DNA of 35,052 bases. Origin: an uncultured Pseudomonadota bacterium. Its GTDB lineage: Bacteria; Pseudomonadota; Gammaproteobacteria; Steroidobacterales; Steroidobacteraceae. Below the pieces are notes generated by a model. The model saw nothing but the letters and a program-made list of their open reading frames with translations, was not told the DNA's origin and made no database searches. The position numbers were made by a program, and so were the translations under genes. Shown piece by piece: positions 8,176 through 16,448 of the stretch. Within the stretch, counting starts at the first letter, position 1. Each line of letters begins with the position of its first letter. Where the stretch lies: positions 1 to 35,052 of the forward strand of contig CAIOHZ010000110.1 in the NCBI GenBank assembly GCA_903858165.1, given 5' to 3'.

Positions 8176-8427
8176 TCAGGCCGCCTGCTTCTTGAACTGC
8201 GCGACGAGGGCGTCGACGCGATCCGAAGCGCGGGCGCCCTGCGCAGCCCAATGCTCAATGCGGGCGACGTCGAGACGGAGTTTCGTCTCCTTGCCGCGCG
8301 CGATCGGGTTGAATGTGCCCACCTGCTCGAGGATAGTGCCGCCCTGGCGCTTGCGGCTGTCGGCGACGACCACGTGGTAGAAGGGGTCCTTCTTGCCGCC
8401 GCGACGCGTCAGACGAATGGTCACCAT
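8176..8427 (-). CDS. rpsP: 30S ribosomal protein S16
   Basis: 83 residues. The sequence [20 protein letters not shown], then [11 protein letters not shown] and [11 protein letters not shown], is unmistakable S16. S16 is an early 16S-rRNA-binding protein in the body of the 30S subunit. The start ATG at 8427 has a Shine-Dalgarno AGGAA eight bases upstream. It is the first gene of the rpsP-rimM-trmD-rplS operon, with its own promoter and a leader hairpin in the gap behind ffh. Confidence 0.98.
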   Translation of the reverse strand: MVTIRLTRRGGKKDPFYHVVVADSRKRQGGTILEQVGTFNPIARGKETKLRLDVARIEHWAAQGARASDRVDALVAQFKKQAA

Positions 8428-8468
8428 GTTTGTGTTCCTGAAAACAAATACAAAGACTTAAGCCACCT

Positions 8469-8493
8469 GCGTCCTGCCCTAACGGGCGGACGC
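8469..8493 (-). promoter_or_regulatory. Strong stem-loop in the rpsP leader
   Basis: Leftward RNA GCGTCC-GCCC-GTTA-GGGC-A-GGACGC pairs over 10 bp with one bulged A and a four-base loop. It lies just downstream of the predicted start of transcription and about 40 bases before the rpsP start codon. No U-run follows on either strand, which argues against an ffh terminator. Confidence 0.5.
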
Positions 8494-8506
8494 TGGAAAG
8501 CCCGCT

Positions 8507-8535
8507 ATAGTACGCAAAAATCGTTCGGGGATAAA
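8507..8535 (-). promoter_or_regulatory. Predicted sigma-70 promoter of the rpsP operon
   Basis: Leftward, TTTATC (-35, 3/6 matches) is separated by exactly 17 bases from TACTAT (-10, 5/6). It is followed by a GC-rich discriminator (AGCGGGC), as in growth-rate and stringently controlled ribosomal promoters. It begins four bases after the ffh stop, which explains independent expression of rpsP. Confidence 0.5.
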
Positions 8536-8538
8536 GCC

Positions 8539-9942
8539 TTACCCGCGCCCACCGGGGCCACCGCCACCGAAGCCCCCCGGAAAGCCGCCACCAAAGCCCC
8601 CGGGCAGTCGGCCGCCAAGGCCCCGCATCAGGCCCTTGAGCCCTCCTTTCCCGAAGGATTTCATCACTTTCTGCATCTGCAGGAACTGCTTCAGCAAGCG
8701 ATTCAAATCCTGCACCTGGCTTCCAGAACCTGCAGCAATGCGGCGCTTACGTGAGCCGTCAATCAGTTCCGGGCGCCGCCGCTCCCGCGGCGTCATGGAG
8801 TCAATCATTGCGATTTGGCGTTTAAGCTGTTTTTCGTCAAAGCCACCCGCCGCGCCGGCCTGGCTGGCCAACTGCGCCGGGAGTTTGTCCATGAGCGAGG
8901 CAATACCACCCATTTTTTGCAGTTGCGTGAGTTGCTCGCGCAGGTCGGAGAGGTCGAAACCCTTCCCCTTCTGCAACTTCTCCGCCAGCGCCGCCGCCTT
9001 TTCCTGGTCAACCTGCGCCTGCACCTGCTCGACCAGCGCGACTACGTCGCCCATACCGAGGATGCGGCCCGCAACGCGTTCCGGATAAAAAGGTTCGAGC
9101 GCCTCGACCTTCTCACCCATACCCACGAACAAAATGGGCTTGCCCGTGACATGCCGGACCGAGAGCGCCGCACCGCCGCGCGCGTCGCCGTCTGCCTTGG
9201 TGAGAATGACGCCAGTCAGGTCCAACGCTTCGTTGAAAGCCCGTGCGGCATTCACTGCGTCCTGGCCGGCCATGCTATCCACCACGAACAGGCGCTGATG
9301 GGCACCCACGGCGGCATCAATGGCCTGAACCTCCGCCATCATTTCGCCATCAATATGCAAACGTCCGGCGGTGTCGATAATGAGCACGTCGTAGACGCCG
9401 CGCCGGGCTTCGGCGAGAGCATTGATAGCAATATCCACGGGCCGCGCCGCGAGGTCCGTCGGGATAAAGCCCGCCTCCACCTGTGCCGCCAAGCGCTCCA
9501 ACTGCATCACGGCCGCCGGGCGATAGACGTCTGTGCTCGCCAGCGCCACGCGCTTTTTCAGAGATTCCTTGAGCCAACGGGCCAGCTTGGCGGCCGTGGT
9601 GGTCTTGCCCGCGCCTTGCAGACCCGCCAGCAAGATAACCACCGGGGCCTGCGCACGCAGTTCGAGGCGCCCACCTTCGGGCCCCATGACGCGCACCAGT
9701 TCTTCGTGAAGGATCTTCACGAACACCTGACCCGGGGAGAGGCTCTTCTGTACCTCGGCGCCGAGGGCACGCGGCTTCACGGCGTCGATGAACGCCTTCA
9801 CGACGGGCAGCGCCACGTCAGCCTCGAGCAAAGCCATGCGCACCTGGCGCAGTGTGTCGGCGATATTGTCCTCGGTCAGGCGGCCGCGGCCGCGCAACGA
9901 GTCGACAGCGCCCGCCAGGCGCTCGGTGAGTTTGTCAAACAT
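8539..9942 (-). CDS. ffh: Signal recognition particle protein Ffh
   Basis: 467 residues from ATG 9942 (MFDKLTERLAGAVDSLRG). Ffh is the SRP GTPase that binds 4.5S RNA and signal sequences and docks with FtsY at the membrane. The N and G domains show GLQGAGKTTTAAKLA (P-loop), DTAGRLHIDGE and TKADGDARGG. The methionine-rich M domain includes MTPRERRRPELIDGSRKRRI and QMQKVMKSFGKGGLKG. The C-terminus ends in an unusually long Gly/Phe/Pro tail of repeated PGGFGGG-like units (~25 residues). An ATG at 9951 is also in frame. The gene is divergent from the CcsA-family gene with under 80 bases between them. Confidence 0.97.
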   Translation of the reverse strand: MFDKLTERLAGAVDSLRGRGRLTEDNIADTLRQVRMALLEADVALPVVKAFIDAVKPRALGAEVQKSLSPGQVFVKILHEELVRVMGPEGGRLELRAQAPVVILLAGLQGAGKTTTAAKLARWLKESLKKRVALASTDVYRPAAVMQLERLAAQVEAGFIPTDLAARPVDIAINALAEARRGVYDVLIIDTAGRLHIDGEMMAEVQAIDAAVGAHQRLFVVDSMAGQDAVNAARAFNEALDLTGVILTKADGDARGGAALSVRHVTGKPILFVGMGEKVEALEPFYPERVAGRILGMGDVVALVEQVQAQVDQEKAAALAEKLQKGKGFDLSDLREQLTQLQKMGGIASLMDKLPAQLASQAGAAGGFDEKQLKRQIAMIDSMTPRERRRPELIDGSRKRRIAAGSGSQVQDLNRLLKQFLQMQKVMKSFGKGGLKGLMRGLGGRLPGGFGGGFPGGFGGGGPGGRG

Positions 9943-9949
9943 GGGAACC

Positions 9950-9978
9950 ATTATCGCACCGCCATGGCGCGGCGTCCT
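9950..9978 (-). promoter_or_regulatory. Possible ffh promoter giving a near-leaderless mRNA
   Basis: Leftward, GATAAT (-10, 5/6) lies 17 bases after AGGACG (-35, only 3/6). The -10 box ends seven bases before ATG 9942, so transcription would begin at or next to the start codon. The -35 is weak and the call rests mainly on the -10 box. Confidence 0.3.
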
Positions 9979-10020
9979 GTGCCATGATTCAAGTCCGACT
10001 AAGCGCCACCGGGCCACGCC

Positions 10021-10827
10021 GTGCCGACACTGCCTACTTACCTCGCCTCACTCCTCTATCTGGTTGCTGCCGGCTTGGCGCTGGCAAGCGTCATTCGTGG
10101 GCAGCCTTGGTTCACGAAAGCCGCCAACACCTTCGGTGCACTGGCCTTGCTCACCCAAGTGTTCATTTTGGCGCCGGCCATCAGCAACACCGGACACGCT
10201 CTGTCTCTCACCCTCGCCGAAGCCGCGTCACTCGTGGGGGCCGTCGTGGCTGCTGCGGCCTTACTGGGCGCAGTCCGGGGCCGTTTGGGCGCTGCCGCCG
10301 TCGCCTTGTGGTTCAGTGCCGCCATGCTTGCCGCAGGCACGGTCTCGCATAGTACTTACACCGAACAGACCGCGCCGGGTGCCGAACTCGTCGCGCACAT
10401 CTTGCTCTCCGCGCTCGCCGCTGGCCTCCTTTCTGTTGCGGCCATCCTCGTACTGCTTTTGGCCGCCCAAAGTGCGCGACTGCGCCAACGGCGCCCACTG
10501 GGACTGCTGGCGGCATTGCCGCCGCTGGAAACTCTGGAGGGTGCAGTGTTCCGCGCCGTTCTTGGCGGCTTCGTCCTGCTGTCGCTGTCGCTGCTGTCGG
10601 GGTTCTTGTTCATTCAGAACTTGTTCGCCCAGCACCTGGTGCACAAGACCGTGCTCTCCATTGTGGCGTGGTGCATCTTCGGTACGCTGCTACTGGGTCG
10701 TCACCGCTTTGGATGGCGCGGACGGCAAGCACTGCGTTTCCTGCTGGCCGGCTATGTCACCTTGGCACTGGCCTATTTCGGCAGCCGCTTCGTGCTCGAG
10801 GGAATCCTCGGGCGCCACTGGGGCTGA
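10021..10827 (+). CDS. ccsA: CcsA/YpjD-family inner-membrane protein
   Basis: 268 residues with about eight hydrophobic segments, so an integral inner-membrane protein. The C-terminal half carries HLVHKTVLSIVAWCIFGTLL, then LGRHRFGWRGRQALRF and AYFGSRFVLEGIL, the pattern of the YpjD/CcsA family (HemX-like cytochrome c assembly fold). Family members of the c-type cytochrome pathway hold haem through histidines; here the His in VSHSTY and those in QHLVHK are candidates. Whether this subgroup works in cytochrome assembly is not established. The start is GTG at 10021; no better in-frame start exists. Position divergent from ffh matches E. coli ypjD. The CorB/CorC-type gene that often follows is absent, replaced by a MarR-like gene five bases downstream. 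Confidence 0.85.
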   Translation: MPTLPTYLASLLYLVAAGLALASVIRGQPWFTKAANTFGALALLTQVFILAPAISNTGHALSLTLAEAASLVGAVVAAAALLGAVRGRLGAAAVALWFSAAMLAAGTVSHSTYTEQTAPGAELVAHILLSALAAGLLSVAAILVLLLAAQSARLRQRRPLGLLAALPPLETLEGAVFRAVLGGFVLLSLSLLSGFLFIQNLFAQHLVHKTVLSIVAWCIFGTLLLGRHRFGWRGRQALRFLLAGYVTLALAYFGSRFVLEGILGRHWG

Positions 10828-10832
10828 AACGC

Positions 10833-11348
10833 GTGCCGCCGCGCAAAGGTAACGGGCCACGCCGCCCCGCCGATGCCATCGACCTCGACACTCTGCCCGG
10901 CTATTTCATCCGGAGGCAGCAGCAGATTGCCGTGGCCATTTTCCTTGAAGAAGCCGAACGACAGGCGCTCACGCCCGTACAATTCGCGGCGCTGCTCACC
11001 GTGGCGCGCCAACCCGCACTGGACCAACGCAGCCTCGCCGCCACGATCGGGCTCGACACCTCGACTGTCGCCAGCGTTATCGACCGGCTCGAGGCTCGCC
11101 ATCTCATGCGGCGGCAGCCTTCCCTGGAGGACCGCCGCCTGCGCCTGCTTACCGCCACTACAGAAGGGCTGGCGCTACTTGATGAGGTGGAGCCTGGGGT
11201 GCTCCGTGCACAGGAGCGAATTATGGCGCCGCTCTCGGCGACCGAGAAGCAAGAATTCCTGAAGCTGCTGATGAAACTGGTGCAAGGCAACAACGGCTAT
11301 AGCCGTGCCCCCAGTGCCAGTTCCGACCGCAGCGCAGCCGAAGACTAG
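10833..11348 (+). CDS. MarR-family-like transcriptional regulator
   Basis: 171 residues from GTG 10833, five bases after the upstream stop; an upstream ATG at 10668 in the same frame would lie inside the membrane gene and is unlikely. After a basic N-terminus the protein is helical, with a winged helix-turn-helix at ~65-110: RSLAATIGLDTSTVASVIDR, then LMRRQPSLEDRRLRLL, where DRR lies in the wing. This is the MarR signature; such dimers usually repress nearby genes and respond to small ligands such as phenolics or oxidants. The ligand is unknown. Tight coupling to a CcsA-family gene is unusual. Its TAG stop shares the palindrome CTAG with the radA stop on the other strand. Confidence 0.82.
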   Translation: MPPRKGNGPRRPADAIDLDTLPGYFIRRQQQIAVAIFLEEAERQALTPVQFAALLTVARQPALDQRSLAATIGLDTSTVASVIDRLEARHLMRRQPSLEDRRLRLLTATTEGLALLDEVEPGVLRAQERIMAPLSATEKQEFLKLLMKLVQGNNGYSRAPSASSDRSAAED

Positions 11349-12769
11349 CCGCGCGCTGCCGCCAGCGCCTCTTCGAGTCGGCTAACGCCCACCACCTCCA
11401 GCCCCTTCAAGTGACTGTCTTCGCGCCGTGGAGCGTTCTGCTTTGGCACGATGGCGCGCTTGAAGCCGTGCTTGGCGGCTTCGCGCAAGCGCTCGTCGCC
11501 GAAGGGTACGGGGCGAATCTCACCCGCCAACCCCACTTCACCGAACGCGACCACATCCTGCGACAAAGGACGATCATCGAGGCTCGACACCGCCGCCAGC
11601 AGCGCCGGCAAATCCGCCGCGGTCTCATTCACACGAACACCGCCCACCACATTCACGAACACGTCATGTGCAGACAGCAGCACGCCACCATGGCGATGCA
11701 GCACGGCCAGCAACAGCGCCAGACGATTCCCTTCCAGACCCACCGCCACTCGGCGTGGGTTGGTGGAATGGGACTCGTCGACGAGCGCCTGCACTTCCAC
11801 CAGCATGGGGCGAGTGCCTTCCCGCGTCACCATGACCACGCTACCGGAGACGGGCGTTTCATGCCGCGACAAAAAAATAGCGGACGGATTACGCACTTCC
11901 CGCAATCCACCCTCTTCCATCGCGAAGACGCCAATCTCGTTCGCCGCACCGAAGCGGTTCTTCACCGCGCGCACTACCCGAAACCTACTCCCGGAGTCAC
12001 TCTCGAAATAGAGCACTGTGTCCACCATGTGCTCCAAGATGCGCGGACCGGCGATCGCACCCTCCTTGGTGACATGGCCAATCATCAGTACGGCCGTGCC
12101 CGTGGCCTTGGCGAAGTGCACCAGCATCGCGGCGCTTTCGCGCAACTGCGTCACTGAGCCGGGACTGCTATCAACCGCTTCAGCCACCATCGTCTGGATG
12201 GAGTCCACCACCAGTACTCGCGCGCCGCTATCGGCCGCTGCGCCGATGACCTGCTCAACCCCCGTCTCGGCCAGCAGCTGCAGTCGCTCTGGATTCAACC
12301 CCAAGCGGCGCGCCCGCAACCCTACCTGCCGCAAGGACTCCTCACCGGTGGTGTAGAGCGTGGGCGCCACTGCCGACAAGGAAGCGGCCGCCTGCAGCAA
12401 TAGCGTGGACTTGCCGATTCCCGGGTCGCCGCCAATCAGCGTGACGGAACCGACCACTAAACCGCCGCCCAATACCCGATCGAACTCCCCGAGTCCTGTG
12501 GGCAATCGCTCGGCTTCGCCATCCGCCGAACCGGAAAGGACGCTGGGGACACTGCCGGCGGCAGCAGCACCGCGCCCTCGCACCAAGGCCTCGGCTCGCC
12601 CACCACGGCCGCCAGCCCGGTCAGCAGTACCGACGCCGTGCAGCGCCGTGAAGGTGTTCCACTCCGCACAAGCGGGACACTGCCCCTGCCATTTGGCGGA
12701 CTCTTCGCCACAATGCCCGCAGACATAAACCGTCCGACCGCGGGCCGCTGCGCCCTTCTCTTTTGCCAT
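11345..12769 (-). CDS. radA: DNA repair protein RadA (Sms)
   Basis: 474 residues from ATG 12769. RadA is a RecA-like, DnaB-type helicase that drives branch migration in recombinational repair. A four-Cys zinc finger lies at residues 17-34 (CGHCGEESAKWQGQCPAC). The Walker A is GGDPGIGKST at ~113-122, Walker B is RVLVVDSIQT, and the RadA-specific VKNRFGAANEIGVF follows. The C-terminal third is Lon-protease-like (ALLLAVLHRHGGVLLSAHDV, VAFGEVGLAGEIRPV), inactive as a protease. Upstream codons are in frame to 12862, but the conserved start and zinc finger fix 12769. The 66-base gap to the divergent kinase gene holds a GTCCCC/GGGGAC hairpin (12792-12807). Confidence 0.96.
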   Translation of the reverse strand: MAKEKGAAARGRTVYVCGHCGEESAKWQGQCPACAEWNTFTALHGVGTADRAGGRGGRAEALVRGRGAAAAGSVPSVLSGSADGEAERLPTGLGEFDRVLGGGLVVGSVTLIGGDPGIGKSTLLLQAAASLSAVAPTLYTTGEESLRQVGLRARRLGLNPERLQLLAETGVEQVIGAAADSGARVLVVDSIQTMVAEAVDSSPGSVTQLRESAAMLVHFAKATGTAVLMIGHVTKEGAIAGPRILEHMVDTVLYFESDSGSRFRVVRAVKNRFGAANEIGVFAMEEGGLREVRNPSAIFLSRHETPVSGSVVMVTREGTRPMLVEVQALVDESHSTNPRRVAVGLEGNRLALLLAVLHRHGGVLLSAHDVFVNVVGGVRVNETAADLPALLAAVSSLDDRPLSQDVVAFGEVGLAGEIRPVPFGDERLREAAKHGFKRAIVPKQNAPRREDSHLKGLEVVGVSRLEEALAAARG

Positions 12770-12835
12770 GACCGCACCGCCCGAAACGACCGTCCCCGGC
12801 TGGGGACCCGTCCGATTATGGTGCATCAATGAGAA

Positions 12836-15583
12836 GTGCGGCACGCTGTGATGGCCTGGCACTGCCTATACTTCACCTATCGTCCCTCCGGGACTCCTGC
12901 GGTTGTCGCCTTGGATTTCGCCAGCCTATTTGCCCGTAGCACGCCGTTCCGACGCTTGGTCGTTGCCACCGCAGCGGCCGGGGCCCTCGCCCTGTTGCTC
13001 GGCACGGTCGCCACCGCCGTCCCGGCCACGCTGGACGGCCTCCTGACGGACCTGACACAACGCGGCAAGCCGGCGCTGGTCGGCAGCGTTCGCGTGGTCA
13101 CTTTGCCCGGCAACTCCGCCGGAACCAGCAGCCTCTCCCGGGCAGATCTTGCCCGTCTACACAGCCGCTTGGTGCGCGCCGGGGCGACGGCGGTCGTCCT
13201 GCAAGTACCGCTGAACTCCCCAGAAGCGCCGCGCGACCTCGCGCAGGTTCGCAGCATGATCGACGCCATGGGCGCCAACCGCGACCCCGTCTTAGCAGCG
13301 CGTCTGCGCAACTGGGCCCAAGAACTCGACCATGACGCCCTGCTGGAACAAACCCTGCGGCAAACCGGCCGTGCGGTGGTGGTAGCGCCCCTACAGGACC
13401 CAACCCATGCCAGCGCTGAGGACAGCCAGGACAGGGCGACATTGAGCAGCTTGCCCGGCCTCGACGCCGTGAATGCACCGGCCCTACCCGATGTGGATGC
13501 TCCACTCGCCCGGTTTGCCAGCGTTGCCATCAGCGCCGCCTTGGCCCCCGCACACATCGACGGCGACGGTGTCCGCCGGCACGAAGCGCTTTATTTCGAA
13601 ACAACTGCAGGGCCAGTACCCTCGGTGCCGCTTGCGGCCTGGCTGCTAGCTAAGGGCATCTCGCCAGAAAGCCTCACCGGGGGTGAGTCGCTCGTGGGCA
13701 ATGGCGCGGCCAGCCTTCGCCTGGGGGGAGATGCCACTTGGCTCCCCCGCTACGGCGTCGCTACCAAACTCGAGCGCAGCACCGCAGCCGCTTGGCTGGG
13801 GAGCGACAAGAATCCGACCGATGTGCGCGGCAAGATCGTGGTGGTTTGCCCGCGCTCCCCGACCGAATCCGTACCGGCCGGACGAAACCTGTCTCGCTGC
13901 GACGGTACGGCGCTCCGTATCGCGAGCCTGCTCGCTGACGATTACATGGAACAGCCGTTCTGGGGAAAACTACTGGCCTTCGCCCTCTGGGGTAGCGTCA
14001 TTGCCTTCGCCGCGCTTGGCTGCCCAGCGCTGCCGACAGGCGGCCGCATTGCGGCCGGTACCGGACTGGCCATCGGCATTACCGGGCTCGAACTTTGGCT
14101 GCTGGCAGAACACAACACTGTCACGCCACTAATGTCGTCCACGCTGGCCTTAGCGGTTCTCGCGCCTTGGGTTTGGCGTATCCGCGCACCGGAACGCCCT
14201 GTCGCTGAAAGTATCCTCGCCGCGGCAGGTGCCCCTTTCACTCAGCAGCGTCGATCAACGGAAGCCCGTACCGGTACCTCACAGCGACAGCCCTTGGCAC
14301 CTGGCGCCCCGCAAGCGCGTATCTCCAGTGCGCAGGCAGCGGAAGTGGCACGGTCCAGCCGCCTCGGCATCGAGCTTCCCCCCGACCACGTGCCCGGCCA
14401 AGGGCTGCCTGGCGTGGAATCCGTCACCCCGGTGAAGACTGGCTTTGGCAACCCGCCCCAGCCCAAGACGAGCGCACCTGTGATGCCAGCGACGGTGGCG
14501 ATGCCGACGCAGAAAATCGTCACGCCGCCAGCGCTCCATGCGGGCGGTCAAGCCGGCGAAAGCGCCCAACGCAATCTGAAGCCCATGTCTGCGCCTCCTA
14601 CTCAGGCCGGTTCCAACTCGCTGCGTGCCATCTCGGAACAACTCAGTTCACGCATGCTAGACCCGGCCACTGCCGATGTGGCCGACCTGCTGCTGGGTCG
14701 CATCAAGCGGCCACCGAAGCCCAAACTCGGGCGATACGAATTGGACCGCGAACTGGGTCGTGGTGCCATGGGCACCGTGTATGTGGCGCGCGATCCGCAG
14801 ATCAACCGCGTAGTCGCGCTGAAGGCCATTCCGCTATCGGATGAGGCCAACGAAAACGACAGCGACGACCTCAAATCCCGGTTCTTCCGTGAAGCAGAAA
14901 TGGCCGGTCGACTCGCACATCCGCGTATCGTCACGGTCTACGACGCCGGCGAAGATCGTGGTATCGCCTACATCGCCATGGAATTCCTGACCGGTAGGAC
15001 GCTAGGCGACTTCACCGCCCCCGACCGCCGCCTGACGGACAGTGATGTTTTCGAGGTCATTGCCCGCGTGGCAGAAGGGTTGGACTATGCCCATGGTCAA
15101 GGCGTCATTCACCGCGACATCAAACCCGGCAACATCATCTACGATGCGGATTCCGGTAGCACGAAGATCACCGACTTCGGCATCGCACGGGTCACCAACA
15201 GCGCCTCTACTCGCACCGGTGTGGTTCTGGGAACGCCGTCATTCATGTCACCCGAACAACTAGAAGGCAAGCCGCTCAATGGAACTTCAGATCTCTTCTC
15301 GCTGGGTGTCACGCTGTTCCAGTTGTTAACCGGCCAGTTGCCGTTCCGCGCCGACTCCATGACCGCGCTGATGGACAAGATTGCCAACGCGCCACACCCG
15401 CCACTGGAAACCCTGCGCCCCGATCTGCCACCTGCAGCAGCTCTGGTCATCGACCACGTACTGGAGAAAGACCCTTCCCGTCGCTTCCAAACCGGCAGTG
15501 AGATGGCTGCAGCCCTGCGTCACTGTGGCGCCTTGCTCGCTGAGCGGACCGGAGTATTCAGCCCGGAGTCCACCAATGGCTGA
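12836..15583 (+). CDS. Membrane Ser/Thr protein kinase with CHASE2-like sensor
   Basis: About 915 residues from GTG 12836; ATG 12851 is an equally good start. Order: transmembrane segment ~38-58; extracytoplasmic ~60-370; two or three transmembrane segments ~375-450; a Pro/Ala/Gln-rich linker; and a C-terminal kinase domain ~631-895. The sensor resembles CHASE2 (LHSRLVRAGATAVVLQVPL, HIDGDGVRRHEALY) but lacks the usual aspartates and WPWPR near its start. The kinase is Hanks-type and complete: LGRGAMGTVYVA, Lys663 in VALKAI, Asp761 in HRDIKPGN, Asp780 in ITDFGIA, then GTPSFMSPEQLEG. The layout is reversed relative to PknB, where the sensor is C-terminal. It overlaps the phosphatase gene by 8 bp and probably forms a reversible phosphorylation unit with it and the FHA protein. 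The signal is unknown. Confidence 0.88.
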   Translation: MRHAVMAWHCLYFTYRPSGTPAVVALDFASLFARSTPFRRLVVATAAAGALALLLGTVATAVPATLDGLLTDLTQRGKPALVGSVRVVTLPGNSAGTSSLSRADLARLHSRLVRAGATAVVLQVPLNSPEAPRDLAQVRSMIDAMGANRDPVLAARLRNWAQELDHDALLEQTLRQTGRAVVVAPLQDPTHASAEDSQDRATLSSLPGLDAVNAPALPDVDAPLARFASVAISAALAPAHIDGDGVRRHEALYFETTAGPVPSVPLAAWLLAKGISPESLTGGESLVGNGAASLRLGGDATWLPRYGVATKLERSTAAAWLGSDKNPTDVRGKIVVVCPRSPTESVPAGRNLSRCDGTALRIASLLADDYMEQPFWGKLLAFALWGSVIAFAALGCPALPTGGRIAAGTGLAIGITGLELWLLAEHNTVTPLMSSTLALAVLAPWVWRIRAPERPVAESILAAAGAPFTQQRRSTEARTGTSQRQPLAPGAPQARISSAQAAEVARSSRLGIELPPDHVPGQGLPGVESVTPVKTGFGNPPQPKTSAPVMPATVAMPTQKIVTPPALHAGGQAGESAQRNLKPMSAPPTQAGSNSLRAISEQLSSRMLDPATADVADLLLGRIKRPPKPKLGRYELDRELGRGAMGTVYVARDPQINRVVALKAIPLSDEANENDSDDLKSRFFREAEMAGRLAHPRIVTVYDAGEDRGIAYIAMEFLTGRTLGDFTAPDRRLTDSDVFEVIARVAEGLDYAHGQGVIHRDIKPGNIIYDADSGSTKITDFGIARVTNSASTRTGVVLGTPSFMSPEQLEGKPLNGTSDLFSLGVTLFQLLTGQLPFRADSMTALMDKIANAPHPPLETLRPDLPPAAALVIDHVLEKDPSRRFQTGSEMAAALRHCGALLAERTGVFSPESTNG

Positions 15584-16430
15584 CAACCGGCTTGATCTGG
15601 TCGCTGCGGCCTTGCGCAATAAGTTCTTGTCTTTTGCGCAGACCGATACCGGCCGCGTACGCGATCACAACGAGGATTCCATCGGCTCGGATCCAGAAAC
15701 GGGGCTGTTCGTGCTGGCCGACGGCATGGGCGGCTACAATGCAGGCGAAGTAGCGAGTGGTATTGCGGTCAAAACCGTGATGGGGCTCGTGCGTGACGCC
15801 TGCAGCGTGCAGGCCCTGGACATGGCGGACAGCGCCACCGGTAAGTCACGTCCGGCCATAGTGCTCCGCGACGCCATCATGCGTGCGAACAAGCTCATTC
15901 ACCAGACTTCCAAGACGCAGGTCCAGTGCGAAGGCATGGGTACCACCGCAGTAGCGTGCCTGTTCCATGACAACAAGGTCAGTATCGCCCATGTGGGCGA
16001 CTCCCGCGTGTACCGCCTCCGTGGCGATGAGTTCACGCAACTGACTTTGGACCACAGCCTGCTTCAGGAATTGGTGGCACGCGGCTTCTACACCGCGGAG
16101 GAAGCCTCCCGCAGCACCAACAAAAACTACGTGACCCGTGCGCTGGGAGTCGACCCTATCGTGGAGGTAGACGTGCAGGAACTCGCCACAACCCCCGGTG
16201 ATTGTTTCCTTCTTTGCTCCGACGGTCTATCCGACATGGTGGCAGATGAGGACGTGCAGATTACCCTGCAAACGTTCGGGCATGACCTTGCGGTAGCAGG
16301 GCGGCAACTCGTCAAGCTCGCTAACGAGCAAGGTGGCCGCGACAATATCTCCGTGATGCTGATCCGCGTCGTGGACAGTTTCCCGGCCCGCAAGCGCCTC
16401 GTTGAACGCCTCCGTGACTGGATGCGCTGA
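15576..16430 (+). CDS. PP2C-family Ser/Thr protein phosphatase
   Basis: 284 residues from ATG 15576, which overlaps the kinase stop by 8 bp. All PP2C metal-binding motifs are present: RDHNEDS (~30-35), VLADGMGGYNAGEVAS with Asp49, GMGTTAVACLF, AHVGDSRVYRL, CSDGLSD with Asp216, and GGRDNISVML with Asp256. This is a Mn/Mg-dependent soluble phosphatase, similar to PstP/PppA, expected to oppose the upstream kinase and dephosphorylate shared substrates such as the FHA protein. A further open stretch upstream in the same frame lies inside the kinase gene and is not used. No membrane segment is seen. Confidence 0.93.
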   Translation: MADNRLDLVAAALRNKFLSFAQTDTGRVRDHNEDSIGSDPETGLFVLADGMGGYNAGEVASGIAVKTVMGLVRDACSVQALDMADSATGKSRPAIVLRDAIMRANKLIHQTSKTQVQCEGMGTTAVACLFHDNKVSIAHVGDSRVYRLRGDEFTQLTLDHSLLQELVARGFYTAEEASRSTNKNYVTRALGVDPIVEVDVQELATTPGDCFLLCSDGLSDMVADEDVQITLQTFGHDLAVAGRQLVKLANEQGGRDNISVMLIRVVDSFPARKRLVERLRDWMR

Positions 16431-16448
16431 AGCAATGGAAGTACGCTC

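Noticed and set aside
8469-8493. Intrinsic terminator of ffh
   Set aside because: The stem is strong but has no U-run on either strand, and it lies downstream of the predicted rpsP promoter.
8815-9987. 390-codon rightward frame opposite ffh
   Set aside because: Antisense shadow of ffh, without protein-like motifs or a ribosome-binding site.
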